Shown here one piece after another: positions 17,254-25,979 of a stretch of DNA of 36,577 nt. The position numbers and the translations under genes were made by a program. The stretch lies in IMG/VR virus record IMGVR_UViG_3300037189_018064, positions 1 to 36,577 of that record. One strand, given 5' to 3'. The notes below the pieces were generated by a model, which had not been told where the DNA came from, ran no database searches, and worked only from the letters and a program-made list of their open reading frames with translations. Each line of letters starts with the position of its first letter. Positions within the stretch are counted from its first letter, which is position 1. This DNA is from a virus.

Positions 17254-20205
17254 ATGGCCGTTTCGCACTACGTAGTAGTCGCCGGGGATAGTTGGGGTGG
17301 CATAGCCACTAAACTATCACCTTCAGGCGTTACTTCCACACAAATCACAACATTTGCAACACAGATTGCAGCACAAAACGGCACAACGACAGCTACCACA
17401 CTAGTGGTGGGTAGAGTTCTGCATGTTGACGAGGCTACCATCCCTAGCGTTATCGCACCACCCCCAGTAACTGTGCCAGGAGCACCTACTTCTTTGACTG
17501 CAGTAGCTGGTAATCTAAACGTAAATTTAACTTGGGCAGCTCCAGCTAATAACGGTGGCGCTGCAGTTACGGGTTACAGCGTTCAGCGTAATGGAGTCTT
17601 TCTTTCTAGCACTCCAGGTACAACCTATTCTGATGGTACCGTAACTAATGGCATTTCTTACACCTATACCGTAAGAGCTATCAACTCAGCTGGCTCTTCA
17701 GTCGATTCCAATACCGTCTCGGCTACCCCAGTAGCACCAGCCACGGCACCCGGTGCACCTACTGGGCTAACTGCTTCAGCCGGTAATGCTTCTGCCAGTC
17801 TAGTATGGACTGCACCAAATAACAATGGTGGTTCTCCTATAACCGATTATGAAATTTGGAGAGGTACTCCTGGTACCAGCGGTGCTTCGTTCTCCACTAA
17901 CTTCTCTACCGGTCTGGTAGCAAGCGATGTTGGGCTAGCTAACACTCCATCAAATGGACTACACAATTACAACGTAGCACTCGCTATTTCTGGCGGTGTG
18001 GCGAGACCATCAGCTCCAGCTGGAGAAGGTTATGGCGATTGTATCGCCTTCCCAGCACAAAATGACATTAGTGCTAATCACTTCGCTGAGGCCGATGTAG
18101 TTATCGGTGCAGCTGGGGTAGGATCTGGTGGCACTGGTGCCTATACGGGCGTCATGGTGCGCGTTACTCCAACCTCTGGTTCAGGTCATCCTGCATCAGC
18201 TTACAACTGGTATAAGTTTGAGGTTTGCGGCGATACAAATAACGTAAGATTTGTAAAGATTGTTAATGGAGCCATCGCTGGAGATCAATACTATCCATAT
18301 TCAGTCCAGCCAAACCAGACATACAGGTTCCGTCTCGAAGCGAATGGGTCTACCATCACGGGTAAGATTAACGGGTCGACAATCTTCACTAGAACAGAGA
18401 CTCAGCTGACAAATGGTAAGCCTGGCATTACCATTTATAATAACACGGCAAATCAAACCGCAATTGATAACTTTAGTGCAGGAGATTTGGCAGCCGGAAC
18501 AGGTACTACCTGGACCCTGCTGGCTGATGGAGTGGGTACTTTCGCAGCGTTTGTTGATTCAGGACTTACAAATGGAATCACATATAGCTATAAGGTAAGA
18601 GCCAAGAACGCTGTTGGCACGTCTGTTGATTCAACTGCTGTATCAGTTACGCCAACCGCACCAGTAACTCCACCTCCAACGACCACCGTTATTAATGAGA
18701 ACTTCAACAACGGCATTGGTGCGTTCACGATGCTGCGTGGAAATGTTACTGCTTCTAACGGTATGCTACGTCCATCAGCTGTCAATACAGAGGTAGACGC
18801 CTACCATAACACTGACTTGGGTACCCCAAATCACGAGGTAAGTGCTAAGCTTATCATTGGTTCTGGTACCCAAACGGGTTCTTGGTTTGCCATCAATGCT
18901 CGCATGGCTAACGTTGGTCTTTCTTATTATTCGGTTGAGACTGATTGGGATCGTAACACTCTGACTTTGATGAGAGTTGCTAATGGTAACTATACCTCAC
19001 TGGGTTCATGGACACCAACCAACTGGGCTGCTGGATCTACTCACATAGTCAAGCTAAGCTGCAACGCCTCGGCCATCAAAGTCTTTGCTGATGGAACTCA
19101 GGTTATATCGGTTACTGACACTGGCATTACCACTGGAAATCGCGTAGGACTACACGCCTATGTGGCAAGCCTTGCGCACTACGCATGGGAAGACTTCACC
19201 GCCAACCCACTCGGCGCAACTACTCCACCCCCAGTGATTCCTCCAGTCATTCCTCCAGTAACTCCGCCAGTTACAACGGGTGAATTTTATACCAAGAACG
19301 GTAGAGTTGGTAGAGACGGTAAGCAGTTCGTTGCTGTTGGATTGAACGGCGTTGCAACATCACGTAGCGCAGCCGGTGCTCCCGGCCAGTGGTGGAACGA
19401 CACAGGCATGGGTGTTATGAATGGTAAGTCACAGCAGTTTGTTCAGCTTGGATTTAACTTCGTACGCTTTAATGACATGCGTGATTATAGTCAGTTCAAT
19501 TTCCGTGACTGGCAAAATGGTATGTTCGACTGCATGGATGAATACCTTGCTCGTGGCGTAACCGTCATGCCAGCTTATCACCGCGTCGGTCCCGGCACTA
19601 ACCCCACGCCTGCTTCACTTGATGCTAACAGTGATTTCCAGAACTACTGGACGGAGATCATCGATCGCTACAAGACCAATCCTAACGTATGGGTGAATCC
19701 CCTTAACGAGCCAATCGGTACGGCTTGGGATCAGTGGGAGAACCTTAGTAACTATCAGTACAACCTGATGCGTAACAAGGGTTGGACCGGTATCATCGTA
19801 ATTGATCTACCTCAGTGGGCGCAGGGAATTAATATCGGTGCTCAAAGAATGGCTAACTTCCTGACCGGTAAGACCAAGGTCGTTCTTGGTTTCCACAACT
19901 ACGGCATGGAGAACCAGACCGCTGCGGTCCAGGCTGCACAGGCTCTTGGTGTTCCGTTCCTGATCGGTGAGTGTGGAGAGGTATGGCCTTCTGGAGCTGA
20001 TCGCTCTTCGATGGAGTGGTGTGTTGCTCAAGCAGATGCTCTCGGCATTGGATGCCTCGGATGGTGGGGTGCTGGTAACCGTAATGATGGATATGTTCTA
20101 CGTCAACAGACTGGATCAACCTTCTACGACAGCGCGCCACTAACGAACTTCGGTACCAAGATGTTCAACCTTGCTGCGAACAGACCAGTACAACCTAATC
20201 TCTAA
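17254..20205 (+). CDS. Tail fibre: LysM, FN3, LamG-like repeats and intact GH5 domain (983 aa)
   Basis: ATG with CAGGAG 8 nt upstream, behind its own promoter. Order: LysM-like domain (residues 1-65), FN3 domain (about 75-160), a second FN3 domain split after EIWRGTPGT by a beta-sandwich (about 17884-18505) and resuming at TWTLLADG, a further LamG-like repeat (about 18670-19215), a PPVIPPV-type proline linker, then a C-terminal GH5-like domain (about 19280-20200). That domain keeps LNEP (Glu 19708-19710) and GECGE (Glu 19969-19971), so it is probably a working retaining glycanase. The inserted beta-sandwich closely matches the C-terminal domain of the giant fibre. The product is inferred to bind cell-wall glycan through LysM and cut it through GH5. 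It is followed by a strong terminator. Confidence 0.87.
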   Translation: MAVSHYVVVAGDSWGGIATKLSPSGVTSTQITTFATQIAAQNGTTTATTLVVGRVLHVDEATIPSVIAPPPVTVPGAPTSLTAVAGNLNVNLTWAAPANNGGAAVTGYSVQRNGVFLSSTPGTTYSDGTVTNGISYTYTVRAINSAGSSVDSNTVSATPVAPATAPGAPTGLTASAGNASASLVWTAPNNNGGSPITDYEIWRGTPGTSGASFSTNFSTGLVASDVGLANTPSNGLHNYNVALAISGGVARPSAPAGEGYGDCIAFPAQNDISANHFAEADVVIGAAGVGSGGTGAYTGVMVRVTPTSGSGHPASAYNWYKFEVCGDTNNVRFVKIVNGAIAGDQYYPYSVQPNQTYRFRLEANGSTITGKINGSTIFTRTETQLTNGKPGITIYNNTANQTAIDNFSAGDLAAGTGTTWTLLADGVGTFAAFVDSGLTNGITYSYKVRAKNAVGTSVDSTAVSVTPTAPVTPPPTTTVINENFNNGIGAFTMLRGNVTASNGMLRPSAVNTEVDAYHNTDLGTPNHEVSAKLIIGSGTQTGSWFAINARMANVGLSYYSVETDWDRNTLTLMRVANGNYTSLGSWTPTNWAAGSTHIVKLSCNASAIKVFADGTQVISVTDTGITTGNRVGLHAYVASLAHYAWEDFTANPLGATTPPPVIPPVIPPVTPPVTTGEFYTKNGRVGRDGKQFVAVGLNGVATSRSAAGAPGQWWNDTGMGVMNGKSQQFVQLGFNFVRFNDMRDYSQFNFRDWQNGMFDCMDEYLARGVTVMPAYHRVGPGTNPTPASLDANSDFQNYWTEIIDRYKTNPNVWVNPLNEPIGTAWDQWENLSNYQYNLMRNKGWTGIIVIDLPQWAQGINIGAQRMANFLTGKTKVVLGFHNYGMENQTAAVQAAQALGVPFLIGECGEVWPSGADRSSMEWCVAQADALGIGCLGWWGAGNRNDGYVLRQQTGSTFYDSAPLTNFGTKMFNLAANRPVQPNL

Positions 20206-20229
20206 TACATAATACATAAAACCTAGTAG

Positions 20230-20266
20230 ATACCGCTCGGCTTTTGTCGGGCGGTATTTGCTTTTT
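20230..20266 (+). terminator. Rho-independent terminator after the fibre cluster
   Basis: A 12-bp stem (20230-20241 with 20246-20257, two G-U pairs) closes a TTTT loop and is followed by a T-rich tail ending in five T at 20262-20266. It separates the fibre genes from the replication genes. Confidence 0.88.
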
Positions 20267-20286
20267 ACCGACAGAACTGCTATCAT
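20258..20286 (+). promoter_or_regulatory. Possible weak promoter for mazG-dnaE
   Basis: TTGCTT (20258-20263) and TATCAT (20281-20286) are 17 nt apart and lie 28 nt before the mazG start. The -10 matches five of six consensus bases, the -35 only three, and it overlaps the terminator tail, so support is modest. Confidence 0.35.
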
Positions 20287-20313
20287 GGACTGTCCGTTCA
20301 TAAAGGAGATGTA

Positions 20314-20646
20314 ATGAGTCTTTCATTTAATGAGTACCAACAAGTTGCAAAGACAACAGCTATTTATAATCCAGATTACAAGGTGATCTACCCCGCATTG
20401 GGATTGGCTGGTGAGTCGGGAGAGGTAGCAGAGAAGGTCAAGAAGTTCCTTCGAGATGATAACGGCGTAATGACAGATGAGCGTAGACAGGTAATCATGG
20501 CTGAGGTCTCAGACGTGCTGTGGTACATCGCCGCTATCTGCTCTGACCTGGACCTGAAGATGGGTGATGTAGCTCAGTTTAACCTTAACAAGCTGGCTCG
20601 CAGAAAAGAACAAGGCACACTGAGCGGCAACGGGGACAATAGATAA
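20314..20646 (+). CDS. mazG: MazG-like nucleotide pyrophosphohydrolase
   Basis: ATG with AAGGAG (20303-20308) 5 nt upstream. The 110-residue product has the two helical metal-binding signatures of the all-alpha NTP pyrophosphatase (MazG) fold: GLAGESGEVAEKVKKF (about residues 31-46) and EVSDVLWYIAA (about 64-74). This family hydrolyses (d)NTPs to the monophosphate and pyrophosphate. Phage versions are thought to clean the nucleotide pool or lower stress alarmones; which applies here cannot be told. It is a single-domain form, much shorter than the two-domain bacterial enzyme. It abuts the polymerase gene with no spacer, so both are probably co-translated and serve DNA synthesis. Confidence 0.9.
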   Translation: MSLSFNEYQQVAKTTAIYNPDYKVIYPALGLAGESGEVAEKVKKFLRDDNGVMTDERRQVIMAEVSDVLWYIAAICSDLDLKMGDVAQFNLNKLARRKEQGTLSGNGDNR

Positions 20647-23600
20647 TTGAAACAATTTGTAAATTACCATAACCATACCGTCTATAGCTTGCTTGATGGC
20701 TACTCTAAGGTAGAGCAGTATTGTGATCGAGCTAAGCAGATGGGTCAACCAGCCGTAACTATCAGTGATCACGGCAATATGTTTGGTGCGCTGGACTTTT
20801 ACGATGCAGCCATGGCCTCTGGCGTCAAGCCATTTCTGGGGCAAGAGTTTTATCAAGCAAGAAAGACTCGCTTCGATAAAGATGGTGAAGAAAGAGCTTC
20901 TGGCTCCGCCAATGAGTGGGGTCAGCGTGGGCCTTATCACTGTGGCATTATAGCTTACAACAACGTTGGCTATCATAACCTGATCAAGCTTAGTTCTCGG
21001 GCGTTTACTGAGGGCTATTTTGTCAAGCCTCGTATAGATCATGAGCTATTAACCCAGCACCACGACGGTTTGGTTATGCTTTCAGGCTGTCTATCAGGGG
21101 AGATACAGCAGGCTCTATTGCGAGATGACTATGGGTTTGCTCTGGAGACAGCAGCAAAGATGCAGTCTATCTTCGGTAAAGAGAACTACTTTATTGAGGT
21201 CATGAATCACGGTATCGAAGAAGAGATAAGAAACTATCCCCTACTGTTGAAGATAGCCAAGGACATTGGTGCTCCAGTCATAGCTACTAACGATTCCCAT
21301 TACACTACCAAGGGTGACGCTCACTTTCATGACGTTATGCTCTGTGTGAATACAGGGTCCAGACTGGATACTCCTGACAGATTTAAGTTCAGTGAAGATG
21401 AATTCTATCTGAAGTCATTTGATGAGATGACATCTATTTTCCCGGAAGAGTTCATCACTAACACGCTGCTTATTTATGACAAGCATGATCTTAACCTTAA
21501 GTTTGAAGAGTTCCACTTCCCTCACTTCCCATTACCAGAGGGCTTTACTGCTGACTCTTACTTCTCCCACCTCGTATACGAAGGGGCTAAGAGAAGATTC
21601 GGTGAGGGATACAGAGCCGACAAGGTTATCATGGATCGTTTGGAATACGAGATCCAGGTCATCCTTCAGATGGGTTTCCCCAACTATTTCTTAGTGGTAG
21701 CAGACATAGTGTCTTGGGCCAAGGACAATGGTATCTTGGTGGGTCTTGGTAGAGGTAGTGCGGCTGGATCTCTGGCTGCGTACTGCATGCGTATCACAGA
21801 GGTTAATCCTCTTGATTACGACCTGCCTTTTGAGCGCTTCCTGGTGCCCGGGCGTAAGTCCATGCCTGATATTGACCTTGACTTTGACGATCGTTTTCGT
21901 CAGGATGTTATTGAATACACCAGACAGAAGTACGGTCACGATCATACGGCAAACATTGCCACCTTTAACAAGATAGGTGCTAAGAAGGCTGTCCGTGACG
22001 CAGCACGTGTGCTTGGATATGAGTTTGATGTTGGCGACAAGATAGCTAAGGTCATGCCACCACCTGTATTTGGTGTAGCCAAGTCTCTTCAAGAGTGTCT
22101 GGAAACAGAAGAGTTCTTCAAGCTTTATAACTCTGATGAAGATGTTAAAAACGTAGTTGATACCGCCCTTGGATTGGAGGGTCTCATTCGTGAGACCAGT
22201 GTGCACGCTGCAGGATTGGTGGTTGCCGATGCTCCCATCACCAACTATGTGCCCGTTATGCAAAAGGGTCCAGAGGCTACCGTTATTACGCAGTACGACA
22301 TGCATCGAATGGAACAGAACGGCTTGCTTAAGATTGACTTCCTAGGCTTACGTAACCTGTCCATCGTGGACATGTGTTTGAAGAACATCGAACGCACAAC
22401 AGGCGAGAAGATCGACATCTATGAGATCCCTAAGATCTATGATCAGAAGACTTTTGATTCTCTGAGTCGCGGAGAAAATGTTGGTGTATTTCAAGTTGAA
22501 TCTGCTGGCATTAAAGAGTTACTAGTAGGTTTGAAGCCATCTGAAGTGGAGGATTTAGTAGCTATCCTAGCTCTATATCGTCCTGGTCCAATGGGTTCAA
22601 ATGTGCACAACGAGTTTGTGGATCGCAAACATAAAAGAAAGCCAGTCAAATTCCTTCACGAATCATTGAAGGGACCACTGGCTAACACCTTTGGGCTTTT
22701 GTTGTACCAGGAGCAGCTGCTAGCTATAGCGAGGAACGTAGCAGGGTTTGATGTGGGAGAGGCTGACGACCTACGTAAGGTAGTGGGTAAAAAGCAAACT
22801 GAAAAGATGCCAAAGTTTAGGGCGAAGTTTATCGATGGCTGTGTTAAAACAGTCGGTATGAATAGATCGACCGCTGATCAACTATTCAACGAGATCGAGC
22901 ACCATGCATCGTATTCCTTTTCTAAGAACCATAGCGTTCCTTATGGTCTGCTTTCTTATATCACCGCTTATCTACGTGTTAATTATCCAGTTGAGTATAT
23001 GGCAGCGGCGCTATCGACGGTACAAGACAACGAAGAGAGGCTTAGACTTTACCTGGAAGGGTCCAAGTCTCTAGGTCTCTCAGTACTACCACCGTCAATC
23101 AACTACTCCGACTATAACTTTGCCGTTAAGTCTGAAGACGAGATCGTATATGGCTTCAGTGCCATATCTGGCATCGGAGAAGTACTGGCTAACAAGATGG
23201 TAGATACCAGGACGGAAGACTACACGTCCCTGTACGACTTTATGCGCAGGGTAGACGTTGATATTCTTAACAAGAAGATCATTGAACACTTCACTGCCTC
23301 AGGATGTTTTGATGAATTGATAGCAGAGGTAGACATACCTTCCTTATCTAAGATGGAAAAGATGTCCGTTCTTCAGCAAGAGTCTGAGGAGCTGGGTATC
23401 TTCTTGACTGATCATCCTTTGAATGATATATATGATATAGTTATAGATAAGATTACACATAATATTGATCAGTTAGATGATGCGTCAATAGGTAATGTGG
23501 TCAAGCTAAGTGGTGTCGTGGTTTCCTTCGCTAAGAAGATGACCAAGCGCGGCAAGAAGATGTACAAACTAAAACTTGAGGATCTTACTGACTCTATATA

Positions 23601-23976
23601 TGTAGATATCTTTCCCGCTAAAGCAGAGACAATAGAAGATGATGAGATTCAAAAGGGTGACATTCTAGTCATAGAAGGTAAGCCAGCTAGAGTATCTGAT
23701 GATGAGAACTCTACTATCAGCCTCAGGTATAACAGTCACGAGAAGATAGATATATCAGATGCTATAGGTACTAAGCCTATATTCCTAACATTCCAAGCTA
23801 AGCCACACTACGAACAGATAAAAAAGATTCATGATATAATTGATCACAATCAAGGGGAGTCTTCTGTGTTTCTATCTTTTAAAGACGGAAGAAATATAGT
23901 TAAGCTTAAGTTTTTAAAGACAACCAATCCAGAAATAGAAAATGTTCTCAAGACTATTTGCGAGGTAGTATCATGA
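20647..23976 (+). CDS. dnaE: DNA polymerase III alpha subunit (DnaE-like)
   Basis: The start is TTG directly after the mazG stop, with GGGG about 10 nt upstream; translation begins KQFVNYHNHTVYSLLDG. At 1109 aa it is close to bacterial DnaE (about 1160). The PHP domain occupies about residues 1-280, with HNH and ISDHGN metal-ligand motifs. The C-family polymerase core has GRGSAAGSLAAYC, PDIDLDFDD (two catalytic Asp near residues 407-411), and DFLGLRNL (third Asp, residue 564, codon 22336-22338), then LYRPGPMG and a tandem HhH region. The OB-fold (VVKLSGVVVSFAKK, about residue 950) is present. It replicates the phage genome, perhaps with the host clamp. PHP ligands appear largely kept, so proofreading by this domain, as in actinobacterial DnaE1, is possible but unproven. 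Confidence 0.95.
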   Translation: MKQFVNYHNHTVYSLLDGYSKVEQYCDRAKQMGQPAVTISDHGNMFGALDFYDAAMASGVKPFLGQEFYQARKTRFDKDGEERASGSANEWGQRGPYHCGIIAYNNVGYHNLIKLSSRAFTEGYFVKPRIDHELLTQHHDGLVMLSGCLSGEIQQALLRDDYGFALETAAKMQSIFGKENYFIEVMNHGIEEEIRNYPLLLKIAKDIGAPVIATNDSHYTTKGDAHFHDVMLCVNTGSRLDTPDRFKFSEDEFYLKSFDEMTSIFPEEFITNTLLIYDKHDLNLKFEEFHFPHFPLPEGFTADSYFSHLVYEGAKRRFGEGYRADKVIMDRLEYEIQVILQMGFPNYFLVVADIVSWAKDNGILVGLGRGSAAGSLAAYCMRITEVNPLDYDLPFERFLVPGRKSMPDIDLDFDDRFRQDVIEYTRQKYGHDHTANIATFNKIGAKKAVRDAARVLGYEFDVGDKIAKVMPPPVFGVAKSLQECLETEEFFKLYNSDEDVKNVVDTALGLEGLIRETSVHAAGLVVADAPITNYVPVMQKGPEATVITQYDMHRMEQNGLLKIDFLGLRNLSIVDMCLKNIERTTGEKIDIYEIPKIYDQKTFDSLSRGENVGVFQVESAGIKELLVGLKPSEVEDLVAILALYRPGPMGSNVHNEFVDRKHKRKPVKFLHESLKGPLANTFGLLLYQEQLLAIARNVAGFDVGEADDLRKVVGKKQTEKMPKFRAKFIDGCVKTVGMNRSTADQLFNEIEHHASYSFSKNHSVPYGLLSYITAYLRVNYPVEYMAAALSTVQDNEERLRLYLEGSKSLGLSVLPPSINYSDYNFAVKSEDEIVYGFSAISGIGEVLANKMVDTRTEDYTSLYDFMRRVDVDILNKKIIEHFTASGCFDELIAEVDIPSLSKMEKMSVLQQESEELGIFLTDHPLNDIYDIVIDKITHNIDQLDDASIGNVVKLSGVVVSFAKKMTKRGKKMYKLKLEDLTDSIYVDIFPAKAETIEDDEIQKGDILVIEGKPARVSDDENSTISLRYNSHEKIDISDAIGTKPIFLTFQAKPHYEQIKKIHDIIDHNQGESSVFLSFKDGRNIVKLKFLKTTNPEIENVLKTICEVVS

Positions 23977-24404
23977 CACTTCCAGGAACCTATCAAGACC
24001 CCATGCACAAGCCATGCTTTACTGCCTGCGCAGCCTGCTTTAGATGTTCTGATAAAGGTAGATACACCAAGTGTAATACGTGTAGTGGCTGTATGGATCC
24101 AGCAGGCAAGGTCGATGTGGATCCAGATCACTTCTGTGACTGCGCCCAAGGAGTTATGAGATGGAGAACCAAAGAAGGTCGTCTCATAATTACCAGGTAC
24201 CAACGTAATCCCTTTGAGGGTCAGGTTATAAAGACGCCAGACTCAGAAGACAAGAGAGACTTCCAGGCGTATCTCCAGGAGTATAGAGAGAAGATGGAAA
24301 ACCCATACGTGTCTCCTATTACAGCTACTATCGATGGCAAGAAGGCTTTCTATAACGATGACATGGTGGGCTTCTATGACGAGAATGGAAACCAAGTAGG
24401 ATGA
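23973..24404 (+). CDS. Cysteine-rich, probably zinc-binding protein (143 aa)
   Basis: The ATG at 23973 overlaps the polymerase TGA (ATGA). A TTG 15 nt upstream is also open but lies inside the polymerase gene. Residues 15-55 contain ten Cys in pairs (CFTACAACFRCSD, KCNTCSGC, CDCAQG), which suggests one or two zinc sites. The C-terminal 90 residues are charged and without Cys. I do not recognise the family. Translational coupling to the polymerase suggests a DNA replication or nucleic-acid-binding role. Confidence 0.72.
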   Translation: MTLPGTYQDPMHKPCFTACAACFRCSDKGRYTKCNTCSGCMDPAGKVDVDPDHFCDCAQGVMRWRTKEGRLIITRYQRNPFEGQVIKTPDSEDKRDFQAYLQEYREKMENPYVSPITATIDGKKAFYNDDMVGFYDENGNQVG

Positions 24405-24619
24405 ATCTTTACGGCATACTTCAATCGGAAACATCAGATCTATCTGTGTCTTTATATGTTACTAGAGAAAATAATCTGCACTTCTGGGTACGTGCTGGGA
24501 TTGCTTTGATAGGAATAGAATCGATAGAAGACGTAGATGATTTGATTGAATTATTACAAGCGGCTAAAAGAGAAGCGGTTCGTTTCGAACAAGATGGAGA
24601 AGAATCAAATGTCAACTGA
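24401..24619 (+). CDS. Small protein of unknown function (72 aa)
   Basis: The ATG overlaps the stop of the Cys-rich gene (ATGA). The sequence has a predicted beta hairpin (LSVSLYVTRENNLHFWVRAG) followed by an acidic helix (SIEDVDDLIELLQAAKREAVRF). No catalytic motif is visible and I do not recognise it. Its last 11 nt overlap the start of the next gene, as is usual in a tightly packed phage operon. Confidence 0.65.
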   Translation: MNLYGILQSETSDLSVSLYVTRENNLHFWVRAGIALIGIESIEDVDDLIELLQAAKREAVRFEQDGEESNVN

Positions 24620-24830
24620 GAATTTCTTTTATCAAAACTCTGATGCTATGGAGATTGGTGATACAGGTTTCGTATCTCGTGAAGATGGCTGGATGGAAAA
24701 CAAATACAATGGATTTGTTAGAGATCCAGAAGGTCGAATCTATGACAGTGAGGGTGAGTTAGTGTTCGACCCTTCAGACGAGGAGGATTACATTGACGCA
24801 GAAGAAGACTACGAGTGGTATCATCACTGA
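24609..24830 (+). CDS. Small acidic protein of unknown function (73 aa)
   Basis: I choose ATG 24609, with GGAGA 8 nt upstream (about 24596-24600); ATG 24594 and TTG 24546 in the same frame lack a usable ribosome site. The protein is acidic and rich in Asp, Glu and Tyr (ends DEEDYIDAEEDYEWYHH). Its middle reads like short beta turns (GFVRDPEGRIYDSEGELV). The last 38 nt overlap the next gene in another frame. Function is unknown. Confidence 0.6.
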   Translation: MSTENFFYQNSDAMEIGDTGFVSREDGWMENKYNGFVRDPEGRIYDSEGELVFDPSDEEDYIDAEEDYEWYHH

Positions 24831-25188
24831 GATCAAGCCACCTTCAACCCTGAGGATAGGCCCCTTCATCTATACGATTGACGTGGTGGAAGGGCCATTG
24901 AAGTTGGAGGATGAAGACGAATCCGATAGCGATAAGCCTAGCTTGTTAATGGGTAAAACCATAACTCATTCCCAGAAGATAGAAATTCTCGCTGGCATGC
25001 CATACGAAGTGGAGAGGGAAACTCTTTTCCACGAAATACTTCACGCTATCTATTCCATGGTTGGTGCTCCCGATGATGGAGACCCTCACGTGGGAGAAGA
25101 GAAGCTTGTACAGATGTTCTCTCCACCTATTGTAGACATATTTGATCGTAACCCAGAGTTAATAACCTACATGTTTGGAACCAAATGA
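24793..25188 (+). CDS. Small HEXXH putative metallopeptidase
   Basis: The start is TTG at 24793, set by GGAGG (24782-24786) 6 nt upstream and lying within the previous gene. The 131-aa product has an N-terminal beta-rich half (LRIGPFIYTIDVVEG) and then ETLFHEILHAIYSMVG, an HEXXH zinc motif with His80, Glu81 and His84 (codons from 25030). A third ligand could be Glu/His in HVGEEKLVQMF. Size and motif fit phage minimal gluzincin-like proteins. Protein cleavage in the cell is the default inference but the target is unknown. It overlaps the nuclease gene by 4 nt (ATGA). Confidence 0.72.
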   Translation: MTQKKTTSGIITEIKPPSTLRIGPFIYTIDVVEGPLKLEDEDESDSDKPSLLMGKTITHSQKIEILAGMPYEVERETLFHEILHAIYSMVGAPDDGDPHVGEEKLVQMFSPPIVDIFDRNPELITYMFGTK

Positions 25189-25976
25189 TTCAGTTAGAGA
25201 GCGAACTACATCCACTTAAGAAGTTATCGCTTCAAGACTTCAGTTACTCAAGACTATCAACTTTTACTGACTGTGAGCTGAAGTACTTTTATAGCTACAT
25301 ATTGAAAGAACCAAGAGAATTTGGTGCGCCAGCCACGCTGGGTAATATCATCCACCAGGCACTAGAGTTTACCTTGGAGAGTAATGAAAAACTGAACCTC
25401 TTTGAGTTGCTTGATAACTATAAGAACTCAAGACCAGACTATGATCCAGAAGAGAAGATTCCAGAAGAACTCATCTACGATGGAGAAGAGATGCTGAAGG
25501 AGTTCTTTGATCGTCACAAGGATGAGAAGTTTGACATCGTGGCAAAAGAAATGCCGTTCTCTGTAGTTATAGATAATGGTAGATTCAATGGTTACATCGA
25601 CTTGGTTTGGAAAGACGAGAAGGGTAACGTAAAGTGTTGTGACTTCAAGAGTGGCAAGCAAGAGGTAGCAGCTAAGAACGTACCGGACAATCTTCAGCTA
25701 GGTCTGTACGCTTTAATCTTACAGTACCTATACCCAGAGCAGGATGGGGTTTACGCAGAGCTTTACTACTTGCGTTCGGGTAGAAGAAAAGGCCACCTGT
25801 TTACCACAGGTGACCTTTCCCAGATTGAGATTAAGTTGTCCTCTCTTGTTCAAGAAGTCTTAGACAAGGATGATTTTAAACCTGTCCAAGACGAATCCAA
25901 ATGTTATTGGTGCGACTACGCTAAGAACGGTGTCTGCCCTACTGGGTCTAAGAGACGCAACAAGAGCAGATACTAA
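25185..25976 (+). CDS. Cas4/RecB-like PD-(D/E)XK nuclease with four-Cys (Fe-S) signature
   Basis: ATGA overlap with the upstream gene. The 263-aa product opens FSYSRLSTFTDCELKYFYSY, the usual start of RecB/Cas4-family nucleases. GYIDLVW gives the motif II Asp, CDFKSGK the D-x-K, and QLGLYAL the QxxxY motif. Cys30 together with Cys240, Cys243 and Cys251 has the one-plus-three spacing that holds a 4Fe-4S cluster in Cas4 and AddB. The enzyme is likely a single-strand or end-processing exonuclease in phage recombination or replication. No cas genes or repeats are nearby, so a CRISPR role is not supported. It ends convergently, 3 nt from the next leftward gene. Confidence 0.87.
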   Translation: MIQLESELHPLKKLSLQDFSYSRLSTFTDCELKYFYSYILKEPREFGAPATLGNIIHQALEFTLESNEKLNLFELLDNYKNSRPDYDPEEKIPEELIYDGEEMLKEFFDRHKDEKFDIVAKEMPFSVVIDNGRFNGYIDLVWKDEKGNVKCCDFKSGKQEVAAKNVPDNLQLGLYALILQYLYPEQDGVYAELYYLRSGRRKGHLFTTGDLSQIEIKLSSLVQEVLDKDDFKPVQDESKCYWCDYAKNGVCPTGSKRRNKSRY

Positions 25977-25979
25977 CCG

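Noticed and set aside
21691-22305. 204-aa minus-strand frame within the polymerase gene
   Set aside because: It is antisense to the highly conserved catalytic core of the DnaE-like polymerase and shows no motif.
25185-25976. CRISPR adaptation module suggested by the Cas4-like nuclease
   Set aside because: No cas1, cas2 or repeat array in the window; Cas4/RecB-like nucleases are common in phage recombination.
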